Part shown: positions 22,315 to 35,700 of the stretch, in pieces
Layout: every line of letters starts with the position of its first letter
Numbering within the stretch: the first letter of the stretch is position 1
DNA from: Terana coerulea
Lineage: Eukaryota > Basidiomycota > Agaricomycetes > Polyporales > Phanerochaetaceae
DNA length: 64,000 bases
Direction of reading: 5' to 3'
NCBI GenBank assembly: GCA_024811115.1
Contig: JAKOGH010000690.1
Coordinates: forward strand, 434,001-498,000
Notes under the pieces: generated by a model
Seen by the model: the letters and a program-made list of their open reading frames with translations, nothing else
Databases searched by the model: none
What the model was told of the DNA's origin: nothing
Translations under genes and position numbers: made by a program

Positions 22315-24315
22315 AGGACCAGCGGTCGTTGGCGAGGATGTCGGGAACAGCCATATCGCTACGGCGTTGGAGTCGGAACCTTCGTTTTCAGTTGCAGGTT
22401 TCATAGGAGGATCGCGGTTTATTCGGATTACGGCTATGTCACATAATGTTCAGTCCTTTCTCTCATTGAATCTCACGCTCTACCGTACGCGTGCGCGTGC
22501 TCGCATGTATCTGTGAAATACATGCAACTCGGAACGAAACCTGTTCCACCGTCAAAACTGAATATGCCGTCCATTCGACTCACCAAAAGTTTGCAGCCTG
22601 TAAAGCCTCCTCCAGCAGTCTTGTATCGATGCATACATGCTGTGCATGTCCCCTTTGAGGCGGTGGTGGCGCTGCATCTTCATCTGGGCGCCTGTCCCGA
22701 TGACTGGTATCCTCTTGCTCTGATCATAACAGCCCACATCGCCACGTTTCTAGATATCGAGTACAGCTGCTGCATTTACCTTTAACGAATCGAAGTCAAG
22801 TGGTTGCACTGGCAGCGCCGTCAGCTCCCTTCAGAATCCATTTGTCAACGGAACAGTCGCCATGGTATGTGTATTACCTGACTGCTGAATCTGTCAAGTA
22901 CGCGCTGACCAGGAGTTGCTGTAGGTTTAGTAGGATGAGTGGGTTGTATCATGGAAGAGCGTACACAGCACTCCTAGTGTATGTGAAGCATGGACGTTTG
23001 AACTCTGGGTTTCTGGATATCTGTATTCAAGCCTGCGCGTCCGCCGCGCCGCTACCCACGGATGCCGCTTTCCAGCTCACGAATGAACGATAGGAAGTGT
23101 GCGCTTACACAGCATTTTCAACTTATCATGGACCAATCTTCCGTAAGTGCAAAGCATATCTGGCTTTCATCTCGACGCGGAGCTCACAGGTTCCCGGTGA
23201 CAGTTAGAACCAAATCACCAAACGCACTCCATTGTTGTGACAATTTTATCTCGCATCATCATGAGACAGCGATGTCTTTGCGGAATCCGCCTCCCTTCCC
23301 GATTTCAGGGTAGGAATTGCAAGCAATCCGTGCAACTTTTGCCCGCCGAAGGCACATGATAGACATGTGAGGAGAACCGTGTACTCTTGATACTACGCTG
23401 TGCTGAACTGAGTCGCAATGGCATCGCAGCTTATGCGCACCCTTACATCCTATGAACTTATCCGGAAACCCAATACCATCTTACATGCGCAATTCCCCGG
23501 TGGCCCTGGGTGGTGCTGGTGATGTCGATATAGTGCAACAAATTCGCTGCGCGCATCTGGTGCCATCCAGTGCTGATATTGACCGGTATGCATAGAAGCG
23601 GCGTCTGGGTCACACCTAGTGCGGTGGGCCATACGGTGCCAAGTGTATCCTGAGCGTTGAAACGTGCCGAGTGCCTCGAGCTCATGGCTGTCTGGAATGG
23701 TCGGCACAGGGTCGGCTGTGACTTGTAGTAGACGGAATAAGCTATCTGTAGCGTCGGTGAGAGCCTATCTCAATCTTCTTCTCATTGTTGCGTTGTACAT
23801 AATGACTTCCGTGGCCGAAGCATGATCGGTGGCTACGGCGGCGCTATGCAGATATCTGGATAGCTACTACCACCGGCTTCGGCCAAGCATTGCGTTGGCC
23901 ATGCCGACTTCTCCGTGAAGACTCCAGACCGCTGACTGATTTTCTCCCATTCCCGTTGTTTCACGCAGGTACTTGCGCAATATCAATGGTCTCTGATTCC
24001 GACCGCTTGGGCGGGAGGCAACAAGAGGACTAGGCGCAATCGCCCAAACGGTATGATGGCGACACCTGTCAATCACTGATTCTGTTATGGTCAATACATA
24101 GTACAGTCATGGTGGCCATTGGGTCTGGAAAAGCACCGGAGAGAACAAAGGTTCGATCCAGAGCTAGAGTCGTCAGGCGAGCCACGAGTCCGCGGTGCGT
24201 ATCGCCTTTATCCATTTAGTGCCTTCATTTCCGGCTGAGAACGCCAGTTCCTTTGTGCAATAGCACGTTGTTGTATTGTAGCAGCGGTCATGGCGTTGCT
24301 CGTTGCACCTTCGTG
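22315..24315. other. 2.0 kb without a recognisable gene
   Basis: Base composition drops towards AT, and open frames on both strands are short and unrelated to anything I know. No tRNA, repeat or transposon terminus found. Confidence 0.35.
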
Positions 24316-25945
24316 ATGCAACCCTCGCCAGCATTAGAGGGTTCAACGCCTGCGCAGGGGCCATGTTTGGGGTTCTTGTTCCTCACTCCCGGGCTGATCT
24401 CGCCGGATATAGCCACTAACGCTCAATATCATTCCTCACAGTGTCACTCACACGTCCCTGCACAAGGGCTTCGGAACTATCAGCCACAAGCAGTTCGTCT
24501 ATTGGGATCCGCTGTGCTACTCCCGCACGATGACCTCTCGCAAGCGATCACCGTGGCGCCACTCGTCCCAGGTTACCACAGCATGCTTATAGCCCACCGT
24601 CAGACACCATCAGCCTGTTTCTCCCCTGACTCTTCTTTCACCCTCGCCCTAACATGACACTCCCCTGTCAGACACAGATGGGCCCTGCTCCCATCACTCA
24701 TCGGAATCAATGCATCTCGAAACTAGATGGTCAACATGATACGTCTTTTATACCTAGCTCTTCAGACCATGGTACGTGCACGCCTCCTGGCATCCACTCC
24801 CATGTATCCCTTCACTGACCCTGCATGCCCGGACACAGGTCGCTGGTATCCCGAGCAGCTTTACGCAAGCTCCTCTGACGAGAAGGGGTGGTTTAACCCA
24901 TGGAGTAATACCCCCGTTCCCAAGGACGAGTGGGTATCCGAATATCCTCCATTCGCGTACCCGCAATTCGTGGTTGGGCCTTCGCAGCAACGGCGGCCGT
25001 CGTCGACCTTGAGCTCGCTATCCACACCCACCCTCTCGTGGCGAGACTGCTCGTCTTCGCCGCTCTCATGCATTGAGGAGTCTCCCGATCCTAACACCGA
25101 TGCTATCAGCTTCTCTACCGTTATGGACGCAGAGGCACAACCTCTGACGTCGCTCGAAGCGCACTCAATACATCCACCGACCGCACTATACGCGTTGCAC
25201 ACTGCGACGCAGGCAGCATACTCCGCCGCATACTACGATTTGGCACCGGACGCACCGTCGATATCCGTGTCGCCCGACGATCCTCCACATCCTTGGCGCA
25301 CGAGCATTATCAAACTCTGAGACACTGGAGTATCCGCCATTGCCCTATACGCTAGCGACCTCGACCTCGTCGTCGTCCACGCCATGGGGGTTTAACGAGC
25401 CACCAACCACGCCTATGACAAGGGTGCAAATGCCCGAGTTACAGCATCCGCGACCACACCGCCCATACGTGCCACCGTGGCAAACCCAGACAGAATTCAA
25501 TCTCGAGGAATTTGTCGCTCGGGATCCTGTCCCCGACAATTCAACAGCTGCGGTTGCTTCCCTGGCCTATCCCACAACCTCAGCCGCCGGACCGTCCGTT
25601 TTCAACGGGCGAGGACAGGACGCTCGAGAAGCGCAGATGGTAGCGGAGGAAGGTGCGGAATTTGGCAGCGAGGCTGATGTGGAAATGGAATGGGAAGCAC
25701 AGGACCAGGGTAGCTGTGGTCAAACACAGCAGATGCACCCGTCGTACCCATACAGCCTCCCTTGGGCTCAATGCCCTTCGCAAGCAGGCGTCGAGACGAA
25801 CTCGTGGGGCAGTCAGAGGTCACACCCTCAGCAGTTGGGACCGCAGGCGTTGCTATTCCAGCCTATTGGCAGTTCGGTCATCTCGAACCTCTGGGCATCT
25901 GTCGGACACATTCCGCAGCCCTTTTCCTTCACCCGTATGTCGTGA
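24316..25945 (+). CDS. Ser/Pro/Thr-rich protein of unknown function
   Basis: No domain recognised. A secure core runs from an ATG at 24654, through an intron at 24772-24838, to the stop at 25945. One extra A in the AAA at 25312-25314 breaks the frame. Removing it gives IINSETLEYPPLPYTL and a 407-residue in-frame protein. The frame probably continues upstream. Adding one C in the CCC near 24646-24648 joins FTLAPNMTLPC to an open frame reaching an ATG at 24316, so I give the longer span with an uncertain start. The product is low-complexity, with acidic DVEMEWEAQDQ and clusters of YP/WQ pairs, as in many fungal transcription-related proteins, but nothing proves that. Confidence 0.5.
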
Positions 25946-26425
25946 TCGGTCTTACACTCCTTGACGCACCGCATTTCTCTTCCTCTTCTTCCTCTTCTTC
26001 AGGGACGTTCTTTGCATAGCATCACCAATCATTCGTTCGCATCTTATTTATTTGGCTTCGTACCACACACAATCTTTTGCTCTGTTTTGCACCGTCCTGT
26101 ACAGTACGCCTGCCCCGACGGCGAAAATCTGGACTTGACATTTTTCCGCCACAAAGAGCGTGCTTGCCAAACGGCGCAGCCTGAGTGGCGCCTGGGAATT
26201 CACATGCAGTCATAAGGTGCGGCGTCTACTCGGTTAACCGGCATGTGCCCAGACCCCATATTGACGCCTAAAAGCATTTGGTTTCTGGATCCGTGCGGGG
26301 CTCCTTGGTCGCACTCCTGTTCCTCTGCCCTATGCCTGGTCTGGTCTTGCTAGCTCTTCTACTATACACAGGCCACGGATAGCAGGCTCTTGACGTCTAC
26401 CGGCTTCAGCTACACGCCGACCAGC
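25946..26425. other. Intergenic with a pyrimidine-rich tract
   Basis: Contains a CT-rich tract (about 25975-26002) ending in CAG and AT-rich sequence around 26040-26100. An intron acceptor-like CACAG at about 26371 suggests the next gene may have an upstream exon here that I could not place. Confidence 0.35.
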
Positions 26426-27423
26426 ATGCTCTCTGCACTGAAGAGGACTGCGACCCAGATTCTCGCGCCGCCGACGGAGGAAGAGGAAGCCTACTGCAGT
26501 TGGGATGCGGAGCCCACTCTTGTACGTTTCAAGCTACCTGTGGCCAACTGTACAATACCTTACTATTTGACGCATGCAGTCGCTCAACCTGGACCCAATA
26601 CGTGACTGGGTTTCCCCACTGTCGCGTATCTCATTCAGCGCGGTGGCGGACGCATGTACAAGAACTGTCGTCCCCGTATTTCAAGCTATCCACAAGTCCT
26701 ACGTGGATGACTTCAACGATTTGGTGCAGCTCATGGTCGAGATGGAATCACCAAGTGCAGAAGAGAATGCCGTTTCTGTATGCGAGGTTAGAGCGGTTCT
26801 ATACTTTCCTTCCGTCACGCTTCCGAAGAGTTCTCATGCGCGCATTGTTTTAGACCGCTGCAGAGGAGTCGCTTCATCTGACACCTCGACTTGCAACCAC
26901 ACCGACATCCCCATTGTATACTGCGCTCGCGCCTCAGCAAGGGCAGCTTCGGAAAAGGCGGAAATCAGACCCCGTATGTGTCGCATTTGTTGCACGACTG
27001 CGGGATGTCTGACTCAGACAATGATGCCTCTAGGAACTCGATGAAGTGTTGATCGTCGCGAATGAAAATCCTGCGATACCAACAATCATCGTCACCCCTT
27101 GTCCGACACTGCCTCGGGATCGCTCATGCCTGGTGCCCTACCAAGATGTCTCGTTCGGAAATAGGCTTGCAGTGCCAATGCACCCTGCCGTGAACGACGT
27201 GTTCCCACCGCTACTCCCTCAGCCGAGTCCACACGTCGATCGTTGGCGGTTCGTGGATGGGCACTGGTGGGCTGTTCTTCCAACCCCTGAAGAGCAGATG
27301 ATCCGCGGGATGTTCTCTCGCCCCGTGTCAAGGCGGAGAAGCAGGGTATATCTGGACCACTGTGCACGCTCTCAGCGGACACGTCGATCCTCGCCGAAAC
27401 AATCACCACATCACTCCGCGTAG
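26426..27423 (+). CDS. Unrecognised fungal protein with Trp-rich C-terminal motif
   Basis: Exons 26426-26521, 26580-26786, 26854-26973 and 27034-27423, total 813 nt (270 residues), in frame. The frame is open 5' of the chosen ATG back to a good acceptor near 26371, so an extra N-terminal exon is possible. The middle is helical (SAVADACTRTVVPVFQAIHK then DDFNDLVQLMVEME). The C-terminal third contains VDRWRFVDGHWWAVLPTPEEQ and GMFSRPVSRRRSR, which looks like a conserved motif and not noise. I know of no function. It may be confined to mushroom-forming fungi. Confidence 0.55.
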
Positions 27424-28141
27424 TTGTGCGGTCGGGGGCTTGTCGCGTCGGCCGTGTGACCATAGGTGCGCTGCTGAGGTTGACAATGGACAGACGACAC
27501 ATACATCAGCCCGCCTAACGTCGCATCCGCTTGTCGTACGCTCAAGATTGCTGCTGTAACGGATCCCCGGCAAGCCATTGGTGCATGGTTGGCTCCGACG
27601 CACCAACCTTAAACAAAACTCCATTCGTACACCTTCTGGCAACCTCATTCCTCACACGCGTATGCCGGGCTGAGCTTTACGTGTCAGCTTGCCTTGCGCC
27701 GAATGGGACAGTCTATTTCACACTCCCTCCTCCCAGGCTACCCTCTCCGTGTACTCCACTTCATTGGTTTATGTGCATCATTCTCGTCGTATACCATATC
27801 TCGCACTTACATATATCCTGCATTTACTTCTGCCATAGTGTATTCTACACATTCTGCTTCTCACCGAATCCCATCGTCATTTTCGCAAAACGATTGGCCA
27901 TTGGCCAATATTCACCGGCGTGTGTGAGCGTCTAAATGCTTCCGTGCGCTAATGGTCTCGCGGTGGTCATTTGCCACGTGCGCGACCTGTGACGCGGAGC
28001 ACAGTCTGCAGCGTCTCCCAGCCAGTACTCCTCCGTCACGGTATTACACCCTCCTCGCAACGTTCATCGTGGCTGCCTACAGCCCCCCCCTGTACGACTC
28101 TCTCTAGGACCACCCATCTCTAGCAGACGTGCGGACGGTCC
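27424..28141. promoter_or_regulatory. 718 nt intergenic, promoter side of the NVJ2-like gene
   Basis: A CCAAT-containing inverted pair lies at about 27894-27906 (ATTGGCCATTGGCCAAT), which could bind a CCAAT factor. It is followed by GC-rich sequence and a CT-rich leader just before the ATG at 28142. No coding signal. Confidence 0.4.
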
Positions 28142-31100
28142 ATGTCCTTCAAAGCGATAGTCTATGCATACGTGCTCGGAGGAATCACGTTCATTCCACT
28201 CGTAATTCTTGCGGCGTTCTTCTATGCGATATACACATCTGTACCAGTAGGCGACCTCGATACCGACAAGTTCACGCGAGCCAAGCTAGAGCAGAAGTCT
28301 GCCTCTGAGGAAGAAGAGAAGGCGGAGGACGAGGCGGTTCCCACTGCGGCTGCTAGCACCGGCAGCGGTTCGCTCGAGGTCAATGACGTGCCTAGACCGC
28401 GGAAGGGCTGGCTCACCGTGCGCAGGACCTTCGAGGAGACCGCCACAGACGCATCATATGTCGGCCTGGTGAAGGGCTTTCTGGACGCGAGGTCCAAGGA
28501 CCCCAAGCGTTCACGGCCCAAGGACATGTGGTATGTGGTGCTCAAGGCCAAGGTCCTCTATCTCTACGAGGACGAGTCCATGACGGAGTGCGAGGCTGCT
28601 ATTGAGCTGGGCAGCCACGACGTCGTTGTCTACCCCGAAGGCCTCCTGGACGGCGAGCTTTTCGCCAAGAGGAACGCAATCTGCCTCAAGCTCAAGCTCC
28701 CGCCTCCGGGCGGGATGCCTAGCATCACGAAGGAGATGGTATCCCACGCCGCAATACACGGACAAGGTCCTGAGGCTGGTGGCAGCGAGAAACAGAAGCA
28801 GAGGGACAGGGAGCGGGCACAGGAGCTGGAGAAGCGGCACGACGAGGCGAAGCAGGAAGCTCTGGACGCCTCCACCCCGTGGTTCATCTTCGTGCGCTCG
28901 AACGTGGAGATGGAGGACTGGTACCTCTCCCTCGTGCACGCCTCCGACCACCCACCGAACAGCTCGACCCTTGCGCCGCTGCAGCCCGTCTTCCAGCCGG
29001 CAGACATGCTGCATCTCGTGGAGACTCTGGACGAGCAGCCGGACGTCATACCGATGCGCTGGCTGAATGCACTGATTGGGCGCATCTTCTTCAGCTACTA
29101 CCGGACGCAGAATCTGGAGTCATATATCATCGGCCGCCTGATGCGCAAGCTGTCCAAGGTCAAGCGGCCGGGGTTCTCACCGAGCTCTCCGTCCGCGAGG
29201 TGTCTGTCGGTGACACCGCGCCGACGTTAAGCAAACCAATGCTCAAGGAGCTTACGAAGGAAGGGGACGCGTCGCTGGAGGTTCATCTCCTCTACAAAGG
29301 CGAAATCCGTATTACGGTTGACGCTACCGCCACCATCAACCTAGGGGCGCGTTTCAAGTCCTACACGGTGAAGCTTGTCCTTGCCGCGGTGCTCCGAGAG
29401 CTGGAGGGCAATCTCTTGGTGAAAGTCAAGCGGCCGCCTAGCAATCGGATTTGGTACGCGTTCACGCAAATGCCCCGCATGGTCCTCGACGTCGAGCCGG
29501 TGGTGAGCGACCGGCAGATTACTTGGAGCATGATCCTGGGCACGATTGAGTCGCGGTTGAAGGAAGTGGTACGCACACAGCCTGGATTTGGATTAATTAG
29601 AGATGCTGATCAATCTACAGATCCAGGAGTCGGTTGTTCTACCCAACATGGATGATATTGCGTTCTTTGAAAGCTCGAAATACCAACATCGCGGCGGAAT
29701 ATGGGCTGATGCCTCTCGTCACGAACGCGGGTCGGACTTGTATCCTACTTCTGCAGACGCGGCAGAGGGCGAGCAGTCGACCGCATCCGCGCCGGCGACC
29801 GACCCTTCGACTCCTTTGGCCGCCGATGTAGACCCTGTCGGGATGCAGCGATCTAACTCTGCCCCGGTCGAACCTCATCCCACCATAGACGGCGGCGCAG
29901 GAGCCGTTGGAGTCTGTCCCCATGGATCGCTCAGCGACTATCTCTACTTCATCTGTCGGCTCCAACAGCTCAGCTCGCAGACGGACGTGGTTTGGCGGTG
30001 CTAAAGACACTGAGGGTTCGTCGTCCGGCCAACCGACTGCTGTCGACTTACCGGAAGTACCGGAGCGAGGGAGGTCTGGTGCCCCTGATGCGACACTGAG
30101 CAGTCGATCAAGCTCTACACCATCAGTGTCTAACGATCCACCTCAGCCTGATTCGGAGCCAGGGACTGACAGCGCAAACGAAGAGGATCAAGCCACAGGA
30201 GGCATCCCTATCCAGCGGTCATCTTCACGGCACTCGCAATCATCATCACAAGACAACCCTGCGGCGTCCTCCTCGGCTAGCCCTGCTGAATCTCTTCTCT
30301 CGAGTTTCAGAACCAGGAGTCCTGCTCCGTCTTCGTCAAGCGGCAAGACGCCGCTGACGAGCCCTACGGCCAACTTCTTCCAGACGCTGAAGACGCGGGA
30401 CAAACAGGCAATTAGCAACACCGCCAAGGAGGTCGTACGCAAATGGGGCGTCAACTGGGGTGGGTTGAAGAAGGATGCGCCGACGAGTGGTGATGAGGCC
30501 GCTGATGGCGAAATGCGCCGCCAGCCCGAGAGCAAGGGCACCAAGGGCCGACCGACCTATGCGGAGCTGCGTGCCGCAGTCGAGCAGCGGCGCGCCTCCC
30601 ATAACGTCAACGATGGAGGGTATCTGTCCGCAGGCTCGCCCTCCACGCCACCGGTGGACATACCGCACAATCGGAGCCGGAGCATGTCGAGTGTCTCGTC
30701 GAATGGCCTCGAGGGCACGTCCGGACAGTCTGTCGGCAACGCGTCGTCCACGTCGTCGTCTCCCCGCTCTGATAGGCTGGCGCCGGATACGGCGGGTCGG
30801 GCACGGTCCACGTCTCCCTCGTTGGCTGCGCCCCGGAGATGAGGCAGCGCACCGTGTCGCACACCTCGCAATCGGGTGACGCGCTAGACACGCCAGTGGA
30901 GACAGGCGAGCACCGTCCAAACCCGATCCGCACCCAGCCTCCTGCGCCGAAAGCCATGACTATCCCTGGGATTCACGCGAGCCACCGCGGCGAGGTGATG
31001 TCGATGGGCTACGCGCCGCCGCCGCCGCCCCCGGAGCAGAAGAAGGCCCCGGCGATCCAGAGCGTGTACCGTCTGTGGAAGAACCCCGGCGCGCCGCCGA

Positions 31101-31570
31101 GCTCGCAGCAAGACGCGCAGACCGAGGTCGAGACGGGGTTTAGCGGGCGCGACCAGGACGCGGAGGCGGCGCCGTCTGGGTCTAGCGTGAAGGCGGGGAC
31201 GCCGACCCCTGTGGCGACGCCTGCGGCGGCGGTGCGCCCGACCCCGCCGCCGCTGCCGCCCCGCGCGAGCTCGACGCATGCGATCTCGCTCCTGTCCGAG
31301 CCCCCGCGCCACCCGCCGGAGATGGACCAGGGGTCGCCGCCCGCGTCGGCGGCGCTGCAGTCGATCGCGTCGAAGGACAGGAGCCGACGGGAATCGGGCG
31401 GGTATCCTGGTGCCTTGAACGCGCCGCAGCTGGCGGACGACGGCTCGGCCTCCGCTGACGGTCCGGTGTCCTCGGCTTCGCGCGACGAACCGCAGGAGAC
31501 TGTGCCACCGAAGCGCAAACCACCCGCCCTCCCCTCCGCGCAGGATACCTCCTGCTGCTTCATGACATAA
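28142..31570 (+). CDS. NVJ2: ER membrane lipid-transfer protein with PH and SMP domains (NVJ2/TEX2 family)
   Basis: Exons 28142-29568 and 29621-31570. An N-terminal membrane anchor (about residues 8-30) precedes an acidic linker. A PH-like region (about 75-270) has [28 protein letters not shown] and [20 protein letters not shown]. The SMP lipid-binding domain (about 300-500) begins [19 protein letters not shown] and continues with [20 protein letters not shown] and [14 protein letters not shown]. This order is that of yeast Nvj2 and human TEX2, which move ceramide and other lipids at ER contact sites. A disordered Ser/Pro-rich tail follows. Frame breaks: missing G at 29171-29174, extra T at 29907-29908, missing C at 30831-30834. 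Corrected length is 1125 residues. Confidence 0.85.
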
Positions 31571-32764
31571 TGATTTCACTTGATTTCACTCTTTTGCTCT
31601 GCTGTATCACACCCTGTACGTGTTTAGGTCACGCGCCATGTATCTGGACGGTCGCGGACAGTGCACCCCTCTCAATGAATCTATCTCGCGGGTATTCTGC
31701 CTGCACGCACGACGCACTTCTCCCGCGTGAGGTAATGAGCGGCGGCCACTAATTGCATGCTTTCATAATTGCTTCATGGGCCTCCTGCCTGCCCTTGATT
31801 TACGTATCTGTCGGAGGGTCATGCATCCCCCTCCGTCACCCATCGTATTTCGTATGCTCGGTGATCATGGGCAATTTGTCGACGCTCTTTCCCTCGGTGG
31901 ACTTTTCGTCCAAGTCTCAAAGCCTCATGCATCAAGTATTCATACTAGGGTTGATCGCAAATGACAGCTCATTTGGTCTCCCACACGCACCTCGGAGGTT
32001 TGTCGACGTCCCTGCTCTGCGCCATGCGCCCATCCACACCGCCTGCCTGCTCTCTGTCTTCTTGCATGCTGCTGAGACGCCCAAGGGCCCTCCGGAGCTC
32101 CGCTAGCGCAGCGGAGGCAAAGCCGTCCAGGCCTGGACCACTGAATAAAATCCCGCGGCGCGCTGTAGCGCTGTCGCTTAGGCTCCAGTTCATTATGGAG
32201 AGTTCGACTGCTGGCAGGCGGATGCGATGCGATGCGGCTTCGAGCTTTGCAGTCGCGCAAGCTCACTCCTCGAGACAGGGTCCTGGTGTCCACCGGCCGT
32301 TTGGCTGGATCAGTGATGGCGAGCACGGGCGCTACGCGGTCGCCATTGCGACAGGATGGGGGAGGGTCCTCGTGCACCGGCGTCGGAGGCGTGAACAAAC
32401 TTTGATACAAGTATGCCCCCCCTAAGCCGGGCTGTGCCTTGGGCGAGAAACGTCTCAGTTCACCTCGTCCTGTGCTCCTTCTCGCCTCTTCGGCCGTGCA
32501 TCTTCTGTATGCCCATCTAGATCCCCCCGCCGCCCACTCGATCGTCCAGGAGGGAGAGCACAGCGGCGCACACCGTACGCGCAACGCGGCATTGTATAGT
32601 ATTACTAGGTGAGCAAACACATCGCACTCTGAGATCGGCGCTGCTGACACGCAGGAAAGCATCTCCAGACCACTCGACATCTGGACGTGTGCCCACTGGC
32701 ACCCGACACGACGTTCACGACATTTTACGCCAATCCCGCGAGGACGAACACGAAGACCGCCATT
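31571..32764. other. 1.2 kb intergenic, no gene identified
   Basis: Holds the NVJ2-like 3' end and the promoter of the next gene. The long minus-strand open frame over 31940-33184 is a shadow of GC-rich coding sequence on its right half and has no domain. Confidence 0.4.
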
Positions 32765-35700
32765 ATGGCCGCACCGCCAGACCGCCGCGAGGACTATGCA
32801 GACGTCCCGAGCCCGGGCACGCGCAACCTCATGATCTCCCCCAACCTGCGCGCCGCGCTCGAGTACGACGAGCAGTCGCGCGCGGCGAGCGACGACGCCC
32901 ACTCCTCCGGGGCGAGCTCGCGCCGCCCCTCCGTGACCGCAGACGCACCCACCGCGGGCCTGCCCCCGCCCCCGCGCCCCGAAGAGCCGCGCGAGCGTGA
33001 AGTCGCCGCCGATGTCCCCCACCACGCCCTTTGTCGGGCTCATGTACGACACGGTGCCCCCTCGCCCTCGCCCCTGGGCTCGCCGCCGACGCCTGGCCCG
33101 GACGGCAGGCCGCTGTCCAAAAATCCGTTTATCAACCCGCCGCCGCGGCTCGCGCACCTCCACCCCGACACCTCGCTCACCCACAACCGCAGCTTTTCCG
33201 TGCCCGGCCGCGCGCCGCGGTCGCTAGACGATTTACCCACCCCGACGGACTCACCGCGCAGTGAAAAGGACGCATCCCCGGTGCAGTTCTCGTCGCCGGA
33301 CAGCGCAGGGTCGTCCGCTGGGCCGCCAGAAACGCGTGCAGGGTTCCACCGGCATCTGCGGTATTTGTCGTCGTTGGGCAAGGTGGAAAAGATGCTGGCG
33401 AAGGGTAAAACGCGGGCGGTTGGGAAGCCGGATGATCGCAAGCACCAGGACGATGGCGGGGGCGGTGTGCGTGACGAGCAGCGAGACACGGTGCGGCCGC
33501 TTGCGGGGCGTTATAGAAGGATGAGAGAGCGGGCGAGCCCAGTCGAGAAGAAGTTTGCCCTGGGCCTGGTCGCGAGCAGCGCTCCCTCCTCCCCGTTACC
33601 CCGCCACATAACCGCAGCACGCAAAGTGAGTGTTTCCGTGCAATGTTTTTTTCTTCTTCGTGTTTTATGTCGTCGTTGTGGACACCGTTGCTGAGTGTGA
33701 TCATCGCCCCCGCTTAGCAGGCATGCGGGAACGCGGCGAAGCGTCGGGCGGCGTGGCCGAGAGCCGACTAGCGTTGCGCCGATCTGTCGGTGGGTTGCCG
33801 CATGCGGAACCGCCGGCGGGCGTGCCACGCCTTCCTTTACGACCACTGATTTCCCACGGGCGCCGCGCCTCCGCTGCGTCGACCGTGGCGAGCTCAGAGG
33901 AAAGCCACGAACCACCACAGACCCCGAGCGAGGACAGGATCTCCGTCTCGTCCACCATATACCAGCCCGAAAACTACTCCCTCCCAGACCTCGACGCTCC
34001 CTACCGCACCATGGACTCGGACAGCGAGTCCTTCATCGACTTTGCCTCGCCCACCTTCTCTCCAAATTTATCAGAGTTCTCCTCTAATGCGTTCCAGCAG
34101 CAGCCGCAGCCACAGCGACAACAACACGAACACCGGCACCCGTACTCCAGAGATCCCCGTAATGACGACGCGCACCGCGCCAAACCCTCACTCGCCATCT
34201 CCACATCTGCCAAACCCCCTGTACCAACAGCACCGAAGCCACAGTTTAACAGACGTTCCAGGTCCGCCCAACCCCCCGACGACAGAGTCGACAGCCCGTC
34301 CGGCCAGGACATCCCCACTCGCGCGCTGCCTCCCACCACCAACTTCCTCAACCCACAAGAACGCGCCGACCGCGTCCGGCAGACGCGCAAGATCGCCCAG
34401 GTGCTGGGCCAGACCCCCGCCGCCGCCGAGGCGCTCGCCATCTCGCACCTCGCGTTCGAGGCGAACGTGCCGAGCGGGCTGCTCTGCGCGCCGGGCGCGA
34501 GCATGGCCGGCAGGCGCAGCCTCAAGCACCATCGCGGCGCGGTGTCGCTGTCGGTCGTGCCCGGCGCGCACGACGCCGCGCCGCAGCCGCTGTGGCCGCC
34601 GCCCGAGGCGGAGGCGGCGCGGTACGTCGCGCTGAGCTCGCGCCGGCACTCGACGCCGCTGTCGCCCGACGTGTACTCGTACGTGGAGGACGACGGGCCG
34701 TCGCCGACGGACTCGCAGTGGACGGAGAGCGACGCGGCGCGGCAGAGCATCGAGGTCAGCTCGCAGCGCGGGACGGAGTACAGCGACTGGAGCGGCCGCG
34801 CTGCGCCCCCGCCGCCGCCATGTGGGCCCCACCTCTCCGACGTCCTTCATTGACCTGTCAGAAGAAGATGCTCTCGCTGATGGCGTGTCTTCTATCATCA
34901 GTCTGACGCCCAAAGATCATAGAAGACCTGCGCTCGCCCAGTCCTCCGCCTCCATCTACAGCTTCACCTCTGAGGACCTCGCAGAGGAGGACCGCCGTCG
35001 CAAGCGAGAGAAACTCGCCAAGCTGCACCGATTCTTGGGCTCGCGCGTGCCGACGGACTTGGTCCTCAACCAGCTGAGCCTCCCCGACCGCACCCAGGAC
35101 CTCCCGCCCGTCGCAGAGATGACACCCACCAACGACCGCACGCCCTGGAAGCCCCCCATGGAGACCGAGGCGCGCAAGACGTGGGTCCGGCGGCGCAGGA
35201 GCAGCTCCGCGGGCGAGATGAGCGGCAAGTGGCTGGGCGAGATCGACCGGCTGCGGGAGGACCTGAACGAGAAGGAGAAGGCGCAGAACGTGAAGCGGGC
35301 GGCCAAGATGGAGAAGGTGCGTACGCACACTGAGTTAACCTTCTGAACATACTGCTGAACAGACGGGCCCCCGCTGTACAGATGTTTGGCGTCGCCCCGC
35401 CGCAGACGCTCTACCACACGCGCTCGGTGGCCCCTCCGCCAGCGCGGGGCCCAGCGCGTCCGCGCAGCTCCTCGCCGCCCCCCACAGCCCGTCGTCCCCC
35501 AGCGCGCGCAACCCGAACCAGAGCGCATACGCCCGCAACAAGGTCAAGAAGGGCGGCCGCCCTGGCACGGCGGACTCCACAGAACCTCTCATTAATCCCT
35601 ATGGAAACCAAGGCCGACTAAGCACCGGCTTCTCGGACATCTACGAGCACTACCGCCATTCGCTCAACTCCTTGAACGACATTCTCGATAGGGTGCGTGC

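Noticed and set aside
24100..24180. tRNA-like sequence with GGTTCGATCC
   Set aside because: The T-arm box is present but no T-stem pairing, A box or acceptor stem can be formed around it.
22315..24315. Search for a transposon in the gene-poor 2 kb
   Set aside because: No reverse transcriptase, integrase or transposase motif and no terminal repeats seen by eye.
31940..33184. 414-residue open frame on the minus strand
   Set aside because: Arg/Gly-rich translation of GC-rich sequence, no domain, no splice logic, and its right half lies antisense to the supported gene at 32765-36228.
35412..35611. Minus-strand Ala/Gly-rich frame over 35.4-35.6 kb
   Set aside because: Antisense to a supported exon whose corrected reading continues a conserved protein.
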